Source: Macrothele yani | Taxonomy: Eukaryota; Arthropoda; Arachnida; Araneae; Macrothelidae | Assembly (NCBI GenBank): GCA_039090855.1 | Contig: CM077028.1 | Location: 64,423,054-64,487,053, forward strand | DNA length: 64,000 bases | Direction of reading: 5' to 3' | Part shown: piece by piece, positions 52,905 through 63,469 of the stretch | Numbering within the stretch: position 1 is the stretch's first letter | Layout: every line of letters begins with the position of its first letter | Notes under the pieces: generated by a model | Database searches by the model: none | What the model was told of the DNA's origin: nothing | Seen by the model: only the letters and a program-made list of their open reading frames with translations | Made by a program: the position numbers and the translations under genes

Positions 52905-54312
52905 CACTTCTGGCCACCCAAAATGCAACACCAAGAAGGACAGAGTTAGCAAAGCCAGATTTACTGGACACATAACAACAAATACAAAGATGAAACGATT
53001 GAGCTTACAGGCCCGTGCGAATTGAGGAACACGCAGACATCAATAGTTCGTGTGGACCCCATGGCTGGAAATAACGGCCGCTACACGCCGCGGCATCGAA
53101 CGAAAGAGGCTTTGGATGTGGGCTTGGGGTATGTCGGTCCAGGCTGCTTCCACACGTTGCCACATTTCATCAGGCGTAGCCACGGGTGGTGCTTGCCGGG
53201 CCACTCGGTTGCCGATCAGCGACCAGACGTGTTCGATGGGCGACATATCGGGAGAACAGGCGGGCCACGGCAGCAGTGACACCTGGTGGGCCGTGAAGAA
53301 TTGTTGCACGATGCGTGCCACGTGCGGGCGCGCGTTGTCCTGTCGAAACGTTGCCGCTGGCAGGTTCTGCAAGTAAGGGAGGATTACAGGCTCCAAAACG
53401 GCAGAGATGCAGCTGTGGCTGTTGAGTGTACCTATGATGCGTACCAGAGGGGTGCGGGGGTCATATCCAATTGCGCCTCAAACCATAACTCTAGGCAACG
53501 GCCCGGTATGGCGATGCATAATGCATGCATCATACAGTTTCTCGCCGCGGTGCCACCACACGTGGATCCGACCATCGTGGTGTTGCAGGAAGAAGCGGGA
53601 TTCGTCGGAGAAGACAATGTCATGCCATTCCGTAGTCCAGATGCAGCGTTCAACGGCCCACTTCCGCCGCACTCGCCGGTGGTGTAGCGTCAATGGTAAT
53701 CGGAGCAATGCGCGTCGTGCGACAAGTCCCCGCTCCTGCAGACGACGTCGAACGGTACGTGCTGACACAGGTTGTTGCGCAACACACCCTAATTCTTGCG
53801 CTAACGTTCGTGATGTGGCGGTGTGAGCCGTCATTGCCTGCCGCACAACATGCCGGTCCTCTCGTTCGGTGGTGTGCCGCGGTTGCGGCAATCGCTCACG
53901 TCGGTCCGCCCGTCCCTCCTGCACCCACCGAATCCATACTCGCCTCACTGTGGCTCGATGTCGTCCCACACGGGCGCCGATGTCTCGGTACGATAAACCG
54001 CTGTCGCGATAAGCCACTACTCGTCCTTTGTCGAACTCCAAAGCGTGCTGGAATGACTGCCGTATTCTGCGACGAGGCACCAGGAAGCTTCCCACGCACA
54101 GGTCCATCAGCGCAACACACTTCCACTACTTACACTCCGCCTTCTGTGCACCCTTCTTATAGTGCTTCTCGGTGGCGTGCAGGGCGCACATGATTTGCAT
54201 ATGCCCTGCAATGCTAATCGTTTGCATGTCCTCTTGCGGGCGACGCATGCTGCGAATTTCAGGCCATTCGGATGCTTCCTTCTTGGTGTTACACTTTGGG
54301 TGGCCAGCAGTG
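52905..54312 (-). mobile_element. Tc1-like transposon with TIRs and TA duplication
   Basis: Ends CACTTCTGGCCACCCAAAAT (52905) and, inverted, CACTGCTGGCCACCCAAAGT (ending 54312), with TA outside each. Length is 1408 bp. A truncated second copy of the same family lies immediately to the right. Confidence 0.9.
53040..54107 (-). pseudogene. Tc1-like transposase, one nonsense codon
   Basis: One minus-strand frame of about 355 codons interrupted only by TGA at 53478-53480, where VMV is followed by stop-GAIGYD. The truncated sister copy at 54.7 kb has TGG there. N-terminal helix-turn-helix (LEFDKGRVVAYRDSGLSYRDIGARVGRHRATVRRVW), then FSDESRFFLQHHDGRIHVW (first Asp), FRQDNARPHVAR (second Asp), SPDMSPIEHVWS (Glu) and SMPRRVAAVISSHGVHTNY-stop. 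The best-preserved Tc1 gene in the window. Confidence 0.85.
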
Positions 54313-54328
54313 TATATATATGGCTTTG

Positions 54329-54822
54329 GAGGCTTTGGATGTGGGCTTGGGGTATGTCGGTCCAGGCTGCATCCACACGTTGCCACAGTTCATTGGGCAT
54401 AGCCACGTGTGGTGCTTGCCGGGCCACTCGGTTGCCGATCAGCGACCAGACGTGTTCGATGGGCGACATATCGGGAGAACGGGCGAGCCACGACAGCAGT
54501 GACACCTGGTGGGCCGTGAACAATTGTTACACAATGCGTGCCACGCGTGGGCGCGCATTGTCCAGTTAAAACGTGACCGCTGGCAGGTCCTGCATGTAGG
54601 GGAGTACTGCAGGCTCCAAAACGTCGGAGATGTAGCGGTGGCTGTTGGGTGTACCAGCGATGCTTACCAGAGGGGTGCGGGTGTCATATCCAATTGCTCC
54701 CCAAACCATAACGCCAGGCGACGGACCGGTATGGCGATGCATAATGCAGGCGTCATACAGTCTCTCGCCGCGGTGCCGTCACACGCGGTTCCGACCATCG
54801 TGGTGTTGCAGGTAGAAACGGG
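54329..54822 (-). pseudogene. Truncated second copy of the same Tc1 transposase
   Basis: Corresponds to about 53108-53600 of the complete copy. Minus-strand frames give VMVWGAIGYDTRTPLV, PAVTF..DNARPRVAR and SPDMSPIEHVWSLIGNRVARQAP. Both ends are missing. Frameshifts are present near 54540. Confidence 0.75.
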
Positions 54823-54825
54823 ACT

Positions 54826-55098
54826 TCCATTTTCACTGTCAGCTGCAAGATCTCTACATTATTAATGTAACAGGAATTAATGTAACGTAAAGGCTACCTT
54901 TACGTTACATTAACAGGAATTAATGTAACGTAAAGGTAGAAACACACATAGAGAAGGATCTACCAGCTTAATGGACATCATTGAGTTTACAGGCTTCAGG
55001 TGGATTGATGTCCTTGTTGGTGTTACAATCAGATTCATTTGCTAGAAGCCCCGTTCACACTCGCTGGTAGAAACAGGTATGCTCTTTATTATATTTAT
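54826..55098 (-). pseudogene. hAT fragment, copy A, left part
   Basis: Same sequence as 63470-63695 with several differences. Includes a local inverted duplication near 54864-54925 (GGAATTAATGTAACGTAAAGG repeated and inverted) that copy B lacks. It is cut by the Tc1 element at 55099. Confidence 0.7.
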
Positions 55099-56321
55099 AA
55101 CACTGAGTGGCCACTTTATTATGACCACCTGACAGTTTTAAGCAAATGAGCTATGGCTGCACGCTGTTGCCGTCAGAGGGCGAGGCTAGTATAAAAAGGG
55201 AAAGCTTAGTGCTTGCGACAGTAGTAGAACTGATTTTTGGGTGACGAGATGGGTAAAAAATGCGATTTGACGGACTTTCAACGTGGGATGATTGTAGGAG
55301 CTCGGAGCCATGAAGCGAGTATCACCGAAACCGCCGCATTCGTGAAATGTTCCAGAGCAGCTGTTGATAAAGTGTTTAAAGGCTGGACTGTCAGCCAAAA
55401 AACTGGGTCTCTACGCGCAATGTGTGGTCGTCATCGACTAGTGACTGCTCGGGCGGAATGGAGAGTGTCCAGATTGGTAACAGACAACAGAAGGGCAACA
55501 GTGCAGCAAATTACAGACCATCTTAATCAAGGATCCCCTCAAAAGATCTCTGCACGCACTGTTTGCGGTACACTGCATCGGATGGGATATGGCATACGAA
55601 GGCCTATTCGAACACTTTTGCTGTCTGCAGTTAACAAGAGAAAACGTCTCCAGTTCACACAGGAGCACAAGGATTGGACAATCGATAATTGGAAACAAAT
55701 TATGTGGTTCGATGAATCACGATTTCAGTTGCACTATGCCGATGGCCTAGTGAGAATTTGGCGGACACAGCACGAAAGCATAGACACCAAATGCATTCCT
55801 GCAACCCTTCAAGCTGGTGGAGGAAACGTTATAGTTTAGGGAATGTTTTCTTGGCATGCTTTGGGCCCTTTAATTCGTGTTGATCAACGTCTGAATGGCA
55901 CATCATATCTAAAGATCGTTGCGGACCAAGTGCATCCTGTCATGTGGATGGTTTATCCCAATGGCGATGGCTACTTTCAACAAGATAAAGCGTCCAGCCA
56001 TAGTGCTCGTACTGTACAGGATTGGTTTCAGGAAAATGCCGGTGTGTTTACTTTGGTTAGGTGGCCCCCGCAGTCTCCAGATCTCAACCCCATTGAGAAT
56101 TTGTGGGATGAAGTTGAACGAGCCACCAGACAGCTGGATCCACAACCCAGCAATCTCACACTCCTGGAAAGTGATATTCATCAGGCATGGTGTCAGATTC
56201 CACAAACCACCTATCAACATCTCGTGGAGTCAATGCCGCGAAGAATCGACGCAGTATTAAAGGCAAAAGCTGGTCCAACGAAGTACTGAGGGGGTTGTCA
56301 TAATAAAGTGGCCACTCAGTG
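55099..56321 (+). mobile_element. Tc1-like transposon inserted in hAT copy A
   Basis: Ends CACTGAGTGGCCACTTTATTATGA-like at 55101 and the inverse ending 56321, with TA on both sides. The uninterrupted sequence TTTATAAGAGGC in hAT copy B near 63690 is the matching empty site. Confidence 0.9.
55249..56289 (+). pseudogene. Tc1-like transposase, one nonsense codon
   Basis: ATG at 55249 (MGKKCDLTDFQRGMIVGARS). One frame runs to the stop at 56287-56289 except for TAG at 55837-55839, where VIV is followed by stop-GMFSWHALGP, the same Trp position as in three other copies. Catalytic region: MWFDESRFQLHYADGLVRIW (first Asp), YFQQDKASSHSARTV (second Asp; DN changed to DK) and SPDLNPIENLWDEVE (Glu). 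C-terminus MPRRIDAVLKAKAGPTKY. Otherwise intact. Confidence 0.85.
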
Positions 56322-56494
56322 TAAGAGGCAACAGAGCAGATGGTAACTTCTTGTCGACAAAGTATTCTCAGAAACTTCTTAGGATCTGTCTTTCTGGAAG
56401 CCCAAGTCGCTTACATAAATTCGCTACTTCCATCTCACCGAATATTACATTTTCCTCGATGTTCTGCGGCCTGAATATACATCGGATCTAAGAC
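56322..56494 (-). pseudogene. hAT fragment, copy A, middle part
   Basis: Continues copy A after the Tc1 insertion, matching 63694-63867. It ends in GGATCTAAGAC (56484-56494), the target duplication of the Penelope-like insertion. Confidence 0.75.
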
Positions 56495-56613
56495 AATGAA
56501 TTAAAGTTCTCGAAACTGTTTTTGCACGATAAACAATGTAGTTAAAAGCTGATGATAAATTAAAAGACTTTACTAAGTACAATTAAAACATCACAGTTAA
56601 AAAACATAAGACC

Positions 56614-56642
56614 TTTCGCAACCGCATCGGTCCCATCCTCAG
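56614..56642 (-). ncRNA. Hammerhead-like motif, minus copy
   Basis: The minus strand reads CTGAGGAT, GGGACCG, ATG, CGGTTGC, then GAAA. Compared with the plus copy one stem base pair is lost. Confidence 0.4.
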
Positions 56643-56810
56643 ATGTAACACAATCACACAATACATGAAGGAACAAGGATATAAATACATCAGGAAATTA
56701 GTCACGTGATGAGGTGGCGTAGTTTAACCGAGAAGAAAAAGGCCAAATTGATGTTATTTACAAATGTTAAAGTTCAGAATGGAGTTGTTTCGGGCTGTCA
56801 ATGCGAGTTT

Positions 56811-57991
56811 TCATGCACTAGAAATAATAGTAGGGTAATCATCATTACAGCACGCAGACCCAATTTCGTAAATAATTAAGCTTTCAGCAAACAGAATATT
56901 AGACTTCGAAGTTAGGGTAGTTAGAATGCGTGTTTCGTCCCAGTAAGGCTGGTGAGACCCTTTCAAAGCAAGTCGAGATAGTGCAGTATTTTGGGAACCC
57001 ATTTTGACTGTGTATTTGTGTTCTTTCAATCTGGTCTGTAATGAGCGCATGGTAGATCCCACATAGACAGTGTTAGCACGAGGTAAGCTCGTTGAAACTA
57101 GTGGAACACAGTAAACACCGTACATTTGGTCCTTATCTTTAGGTGGTCTTTCGTTTCTGACCAATGAAAAAATGCTTTTAGTCCGAATGCCGAAGTCAAT
57201 ATTAAGAGGTCGGCAACAGTTTTTCAAAACATTAACCAAATCAGGTACATAATCCAAGGCTCCAACATATCTAGTATTATTATGTTCCCTACTAAGAGAG
57301 GACATAAATCGTCTCTTAACTTTGTTTAAAAAACAGGTAATAATGGTACCGGAGAATCCGTGGGCTAAGGCAATATCAAGAATCCTAGAAATTTCAAGGT
57401 TTCTGAATTTTAATGTAGAAGAGTGCGTAAATGCTCGTCGAAAAAGGAAACAAAACGCTGCAAGCTTGTAGTTAAGGGGGTGGGTGGATTCCATAGGGAT
57501 AATAGTGGAAGTTGAAGTAGGTTTACAATAAACTGAAAAATAGATGGACTGTGAGAGTGGGTTACGAACTAATAAGAAATCCAAAAATGGGAGGCTGAAA
57601 CTAGATTCTAGATCGATAGTGAATTTGACAGTGGGGAATTCGGAAGATAATCGATCAGCAAAGTGAAAAAGTTCGTCTTGGGTTGAGTCCCAAAAGACTG
57701 GAACATCATCAACCTAACGAAGGTAAAGGATAGGGTGAACTGGAGAATTATGTAGAACTTTATCTTCAAGGTACTGCAGAAGCAGCTCTGCAAGAATAGG
57801 GGACATAGGGGAGCCCATAGGTGCACCCTCCAGTTGACGATAGATTTGATTATTGAAGGTAAAAAAACAACGATTGAAAACTAGTTGAAGAGCACTCATG
57901 ACAGCATGAACTTCTTGAACGGATATATGGCCAAGGGAAAGGAGTTTGGTCTCGATAAGGGTGTGAACTGTAGCTACCGGAATATTAGGGA
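56811..57991 (-). pseudogene. Penelope-like RT/GIY-YIG, 5'-truncated inverted copy
   Basis: Begins inside the RT. EGAPMGSPMSPILAELLLQYLE precedes the active site, which reads LR-TAG-VDD (Tyr codon mutated to stop near 57719). DSTQDELFHFADRLSSEFP, the thumb and a C-terminal GIY-YIG follow: YGVYCVPLVST...NTVYVGSTMRSLQTRLKEHK. The 56811-57584 part is open for 257 codons. The endonuclease is C-terminal here, the reverse of the Naiad array. Confidence 0.8.
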
Positions 57992-58128
57992 CTGTGATGT
58001 TTTAATTGTACTTAGTAAAGTCTTTTAATTTATCATCAGCTTTTAACTACATTCTTTATCGTGCAAAAACAGTTTCGAGAACTTCAATTCATTGTCTTGC
58101 TCAGCACGAATGTTTTTCGATATCTTAT
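57992..58128 (+). repeat. 5' pseudo-LTR of the plus-strand Penelope-like copy
   Basis: Matches 60775-60906, including GATGTTTTAATTGTA and CGAATGTTTTTCGATATCTTAT, with a few extra bases (CTCAGCA region) relative to the 3' copy. Confidence 0.75.
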
Positions 58129-58186
58129 GTGTCTACTGTTTTTAAACTAGTAACTTCATTGTGTTACGTTTTCCTATTTCCACGCA

Positions 58187-60548
58187 ATGGAACACTCCAT
58201 CAGGATTTTTCGTTGCTGGCGCCTTAAACTGGTTCGTGAGGAAACTCATCTATCGTTTTTGTTAAACTGTAGAAGTTTACAGGTCATCCCTAAGTTCCTT
58301 AGAATCAAGTGCACCCCCACCTCTTTACGGGATTCCAACATTCTGCATACAGCAGAAAGAAAAAGACTTATCAATGAAATCCGGACAAAAAGAGGCCTCA
58401 TTGATTTTCTACAAAGTAAGTCGTATCTTGCTTACTCACACCTGGCTGTACGTGAACCTTATCTTATTTTGGACCGACTTCTTATTTCTATATCAGCTAC
58501 CTCTTACTCAACTTCTGAACACTTACAGTCAACCCATATTGAAAAACTTAGATATCTAGTTTCAGACGAACTCTTGACAAGACTGCCTTCTGCAAAACTT
58601 CGTTCAAAACCTAAGCAGACGTCCAACCCTTCGGCATTTCTTAATCTCAGTAATGTCTCGCTTAATCCACTTCAATCTTCTGCTTTAAACCGAGGTGCTA
58701 AATTTTGCTATCCAGTCACTCGCATCAATAAGTTCCAATTAATTTCACAGTCTGAAAGTATTATTGAATCTCTTCCTTCTCCCATTCGGGACCATGCTAG
58801 ATTTAAACTCTGTTCATGCCTTAAAATCCTATAGTGTTAAAACCAATCAATAACATTTTGCCCTTTTCAAGGAAGAAAAAAACAATTAAATCTCCTTCGT
58901 TGTAACCCTAATGTATCCATAGTCTCCGCTGATAAATCTTCGCAAATAGTCATTTTAAATAAAACTGATTATCTTTTTAAAATGTATGATGCACTTGTCG
59001 ATATTCCTCATCTGGAAGTCAAAAATAACCCTGTTGCAGCTATTACTTCAGCGCTAAGTAGGCTTCGACTATCTGGTTCACTTCCGTTTTGTATTTCTTC
59101 TTGTACCCACCCCCTTTTGGACCTAGTGTCCCTAATCTCCTTGGTAAATTAAAATTACATTAACCTGGCCAACCTATTCGACCTCTGGTCTCAGGCCACT
59201 GTAAGCCTATTCGTTCTCTTGAGAAAGCTCTTTCCAAATTCCTTAAACCTCTTATTTCGGACTGTGTTTTTTCCATATCTAGCTCTGTTCAAGCTCTTTC
59301 CAAGATTAAACGTTTCAACTCTCGTGGCGCCTCTTTTTTTATGGCGTCTCTGGATGTTGTTGCTCTTTTCCCTAATATTCCGGTAGCTACAGTTCACACC
59401 CTTATCGAGACCAAACTCCTTTCCCTTGGCCATATATCCGTTCAAGAAGTTCACGCTGTCATGAGTGCTCTTCAACTAGTTTTCAATCGTTCTTTTTTTA
59501 CCTTCAATAATCAAATCTATCGTCAACTGGAGGGTGCACCTATGGGCTCCCCTCTGTCCCCTATTCTTGCAGAGCTGCTTCTGCAGTACCTTGAAGATAA
59601 AGTTCTACATAATTCTCCAGTTCACCCTATCCTTTACCTTCGTTATGTTGATGATGCTCTAGTCTTTTGGGACTCAACCCAAGACGAACTTTCTCACTTT
59701 GCTGATCGATTATCTTCCGAATTCCCCACTATCAAATTCACTATCGATCTAGAATCTAGTTTCAGCCTCCCATTTTTGGATTTCTTATTAGTTCGTAACC
59801 CACTCTCACAGTCCATCTATTTTTCAGTTTATTGTAAACCTACTTCAACTTCCACTATTATCCCTGTGGAATCCACCCACCCTCAACTACAAGCTTGCAG
59901 CGTTTTATTTCCTTTTTCGACGAGCATTTACGCACTCTTCTACATTAAAATTCAGAAACCTTGAAATTTCTAGGATTCTTGATATTGCCTTAGCCCACGG
60001 ATTCCCCGGTACCATTATTACCTGTTTTTTAAACAAAGTTAAGAGACAATTTATGTCCTCTGTTAGGAGGGAACATAATAATACTAGACGTGTTGCAGCC
60101 TTGGATTATGTACCTGATTTGGTTAATGTTTTGAAAAACTGTTGCCGACCTCTTAATATTGACTTCGGCATTCGGACTAAAAGCCTTTTTTCATTGGTCA
60201 AAAACGAAAGACCACCTAAAGATAAGGACCAAATGGTACGGTGTTTACTGTGTTCCACTAATTTCAACGAGCTCACCTCCTACTAACACTGTCTATGTGG
60301 GATCTAATATGCGCTCATTACAGACCAGATTGAAAGAACACAAATACACAGTCAAAATGGGTTCCCAAAATACTGCACTATCTCGACTTGCTTTGAAAGG
60401 GTCTCACCAGCCTTACTGGGACGAAACACGCATTCTAACTACATTAACTTCGAAGTCTAATACTCTGTTTGCTGAAAGCTTAATTATTTACGAATTTGGG
60501 TCTGCGTGCTGTAATGATGATTACCCTACTATTATTCCTAGTGCATGA
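58187..60548 (+). pseudogene. Penelope-like RT with C-terminal GIY-YIG, frameshifted
   Basis: ATG at 58187. The N-terminal region is open to 58834. A frameshifted stretch follows with SIVSADKSSQIVIL and GKLKLH-stop-PGQPIRPLVSG (RT fingers; a Lys codon is TAA). From 59341 the frame is open: MASLDVVALFPNIP, YRQLEGAPMGSPLSPILAELL, active site RYVDDALVFW and LPFLDFLLVRNPL. A frameshift near 59885 precedes the connection domain. The GIY-YIG is at 60220-60350 (YGVYCVPLIST...NTVYVGSNMRSLQTRLKEHK), ending PTIIPSA-stop. Catalytic residues of RT and nuclease are visible, but the frame is broken at least three times. Confidence 0.8.
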
Positions 60549-60729
60549 AAACTCGCATTGACAGCCAGAAACAACTCCATTCTGAACTTAAACATTTGTA
60601 AATATCATCAATTAGGCCTTTTTCTTCTCGGTTCATCTGCGCATATAAACTATGCCACCTCATCACGTGACTAATTTTCTGATGTATTTATATCCTTGTT
60701 CCTTCATGTATTGTGTGATTGTGTTAGAT

Positions 60730-60758
60730 CTGAGGATGGGACCGATGCGGTTCCGAAA
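60730..60758 (+). ncRNA. Hammerhead-like motif, plus copy
   Basis: CTGAGGA, then T, a perfect 7-bp stem GGGACCG/CGGTTCC around ATG, then GAAA. It lies at the start of the 3' terminal repeat. CUGANGA and GAAA flanking stem II is the hammerhead core. The extra T and an unclear stem III keep this uncertain. Confidence 0.45.
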
Positions 60759-60774
60759 GGTCTTATGTTTTTTA

Positions 60775-60906
60775 ACTGTGATGTTTTAATTGTATTTAGT
60801 AAAGTCTTTTAATTTATCATCAGCTTTTAACTACATTTCTTATCGTGCAAAAACAGTTTCGAGAACTTCAATTCATTGTCTTGCGAATGTTTTTCGATAT
60901 CTTATA
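60775..60906 (+). repeat. 3' pseudo-LTR of the plus-strand Penelope-like copy
   Basis: Second copy of the terminal repeat, ending exactly at the GGATCTAAGAC target duplication. Confidence 0.75.
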
Positions 60907-60939
60907 GGATCTAAGACGCGTCCATTCCATTTTCGTCTA

Positions 60940-60979
60940 TATCTATCTATCTATCTAAGTTATACTGTATATATATATA
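60940..60979. repeat. (TCTA)n and (TA)n microsatellites
   Basis: End of hAT copy A. The same TCTA repeat ends copy B at 63885. The Tc1 element at 60980 is inserted in the TA run. Confidence 0.85.
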
Positions 60980-62207
60980 TATACTATATTTACAAAAGTC
61001 ACCGGACACCCCTTCAAAACCAAATGAACGGATCCGTTGCGTTGTTAAGAACGGCAGTACAGCTGCAAACGGTATAAAAACAAGCCTGCAGCTGACCGCG
61101 ATCGTATCGCACTGTGAGGTTGAGCCAAAATGTCGCAGCCGTAGAGAACTGACTTTGAGAAAGGAAAGATTGTTGGGTGTTATATTAGTGGGTTGTCCAT
61201 AAGAGAAACTGAGAGGCATTTAAACATACCCAAGTCAACTGTTTTGGATGTACTGAACAAGTGGAAGACAGAAGGCGTGCCTGAAACTGCAAAACGTACC
61301 GGCAGACCAAAGAAAATCAGTGATAGAGGACGTCGAAGCCTCACGAGAGTCGTTACAGCTAATCGACGGAGTACTGCACAAGAACTCATTGTACAGGTGA
61401 GTAAAAATACACGTACCATTCGCAGAGAACTTCATTCCATGGGTTACCGTAGTCGTGCGGCTGCTCATAAGCCTTTCATCTCTACTCGAAATGCTACTCG
61501 TCGTTTATCATGGTGTAAAGAACATTTATCGTGGACCGTAGATCAATAGAAACAAGTCCCATGGACCGATGAATCCAGATACACGATCTGTCAGTCTGAT
61601 GGCCGTGTGTGGGTATGGCGGCAGCTGGGGGAACGCTATTTACCACAGTGTACTGTTCCTACGGTCAAGTTTGGAGCTGGCAGTGTACTCGGGTGGGAGA
61701 GTTTTTCATGTTATGGTCCCGAACCATTGGTTATCATGGACACGCCTGTTAATCAGCACGTCTATCTTGATATTCTGGACAATTATGCCCTAGCAACTCT
61801 GTGGCAATACTATGGAACCAAGCCTTGTTGGTACCAGCAGGATAACGCACCGATTCATAAAGGAAGGACTGTCACGGTGTGGTTTGACGATAATTCCGCA
61901 TCGTGTGTGGACTGGACAGCACTGAGCCCTGATCTTAATTCCATTGAACACCTATGGGATGAATCAGAGCGCTGCATAGGAAGTTCGGAACTAAGGCCTA
62001 CTACTAAGCAGCAGTTAGCGGCAGCATTATGTACTGAATGGAAATGCATACCTACCGCTGTGTATCAAAACCTTCTCGAAAGCATGTGTTGAAGGGTCAG
62101 TTCATTCATTAAGGCCAAAGGTATATTGATACCGTACTAATGTATGTCAATAAATGCTGTGTTGTGTGTTCTCTTCTAGGTGTCCGGTTACGTTTGTCAA
62201 TATAGTG
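60980..62207 (+). mobile_element. Tc1-like transposon with TIRs
   Basis: Left end ACTATATTTACAAAAGTCAC and right end, inverted, ACTATATTGACAAACGTAAC, each followed inward by CGGACACC. TA is outside each end. Length is about 1228 bp. Confidence 0.85.
61130..62140 (+). pseudogene. Tc1-like transposase, three in-frame stops
   Basis: ATG at 61130 (MSQP, then TAG at 61142, RTDFEKGKIVGCYISGLSIRE). No frameshift occurs to the end at 62140. Stops: 61142, 61547 (TAG for Trp in DQWKQ) and 62090 (TGA, probably from CGA). Motifs: helix-turn-helix SIRETERHLNIPKSTVLDVLNKW and GRPKK hook, WTDESRYTICQSDGRVWVWR (first Asp), WYQQDNAPIHKGRTV (second Asp) and SPDLNSIEHLWDESE (Glu). All catalytic residues are retained. 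Confidence 0.85.
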
Positions 62208-62215
62208 TATATATA

Positions 62216-63434
62216 TACTGAAGTGCCAGAAAAACTGGTACACCAGTCTAATACATAGTAGGTCCCCCACGGGAGCGCAGGATTGCAGAAATACGACGAG
62301 GCATGGTCTCCACTAGCTTCTGGAAATATGCTGTAAGCAATGCACAGCATACTTCCTGCAGAGCATTCCACAATTCGGGTGTTTACCGAGGTCTTGGATT
62401 CCTGTGTTCGATAGCGCTTTGCATGGCATCCCAAATGTGTTCTATCACGTTCAGATCTGGGACTTGGATGCGAATGGCAACACCCCAAACTCAGATGAAT
62501 GCTCCTCTAACCAAAATGTGGCGTCCCGACACTTGTGTGGAGGTGCATTGTCCTGTTGGAACAGGCCCAACCCATCAGCATGAATGCAGGACATGAACGG
62601 GTGTACCTCGTAAGAAAGGATGCGCACATAGCGTTGGCCGGTCACAGACGTTTGTAGACGTACCAGGGATCCCAGTGAAGTCCAGCTAAACACAGCCCAT
62701 ACTATTACGGACCCCCCCCCAGCCGGTACAGTTACCTGTTGACAGGCGGGATCCATGGCTTCATGGGGTTTGCGTCCCACAGGAATACTTCCATCTGCCC
62801 GATACAGTTGGAAACGCGACTCGTCAGACCAGGCTACTTGTTTCCAGCCATCAAGTGTCCAATGGCGGTGTTGCCGTGCCCAAGCGAGGCGCATAGCTCT
62901 GTGTCGTGCACCCATCAAGGGGACTCGAGTTGGGCGTCGGCTCCCAAAGCCCATATCGTGCAGGGTGCGTTGCACAGTCCGGACGCTGATGTTTGTTGAG
63001 GCTTCAGCATTGAATTCCGATGATACTTGCCAGAGTGTTGCACGCCTATCGCGTGAAACGATTCTTGACAGCCGACGATGGTCACGTTTACCCAATGTCT
63101 TTTTACGGCCACACTGGTATCGTAGTTTGGAGGTTTTGCCGAAAATCTTATAGTCACGGTACACCCTTGCAATGGTCGTCCGTGAAAATTCGAACTTCGT
63201 TTCTACCTTCGAAATACTATGGCCCATCTCACGATCGCCAACTATGACACCGCGTTGAAAATCGCTTAAATCGTTATTACTTGTCATTCTCATGCCGAAA
63301 ACAGCTCTGACAGCTGGCAAGGATATCTATCGCTTTATATACGCACTGGAGGACGGAACAGAGTACACGCATAGTTGACGTTGCTATGTATTTTGCATAA
63401 GCTCGTCTGTACAAGTTTTTCTGGCACTTCAGTG
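62216..63434 (-). mobile_element. Tc1-like transposon with TIRs
   Basis: Left end TACTGAAGTGCCAGAAAAAC and right end, inverted, CACTGAAGTGCCAGAAAAAC, with TA on both sides. It lies between the previous Tc1 element and hAT copy B. Confidence 0.85.
62248..63293 (-). pseudogene. Tc1-like transposase, one frameshift
   Basis: ATG at about 63293 (MRMTSNNDLSDFQRGVIVG). It is open through helix-turn-helix SISKVETKFEFSRTTIARVYRDY, WSDESRFQLYRADGSIPVGRKPHEAMDPAC (first Asp), GGGSVIVWAVFSW (Trp intact) and GLFQQDNAPPHKC (second Asp). A one-base loss in the SPDLN codons near 62462 shifts the frame. The remainder reads DLNVIEHIWDAMQ (Glu) to MPRRISAILRSRGGPTMY-stop at 62248. Nearly intact. Confidence 0.85.
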
Positions 63435-63469
63435 TATATTCCAAAAATTCATCAATGCATTGTTACGAC

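Larger units (their letters stand above)
56495..60906. mobile_element. Penelope-like element: inverted two-copy insertion with 11-bp target duplication
   Basis: GGATCTAAGAC flanks the unit at 56484-56494 and 60907-60917. The empty site is GGATCTAATAC at 63857-63867. Inside, a 5'-truncated copy on the minus strand (56495-57991) joins head-on to a longer plus-strand copy (57992-60906). Terminal pseudo-LTR repeats lie at 57992-58128 and 60775-60906. The whole thing behaves as one insertion, an arrangement known for Penelope elements. Confidence 0.85.
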
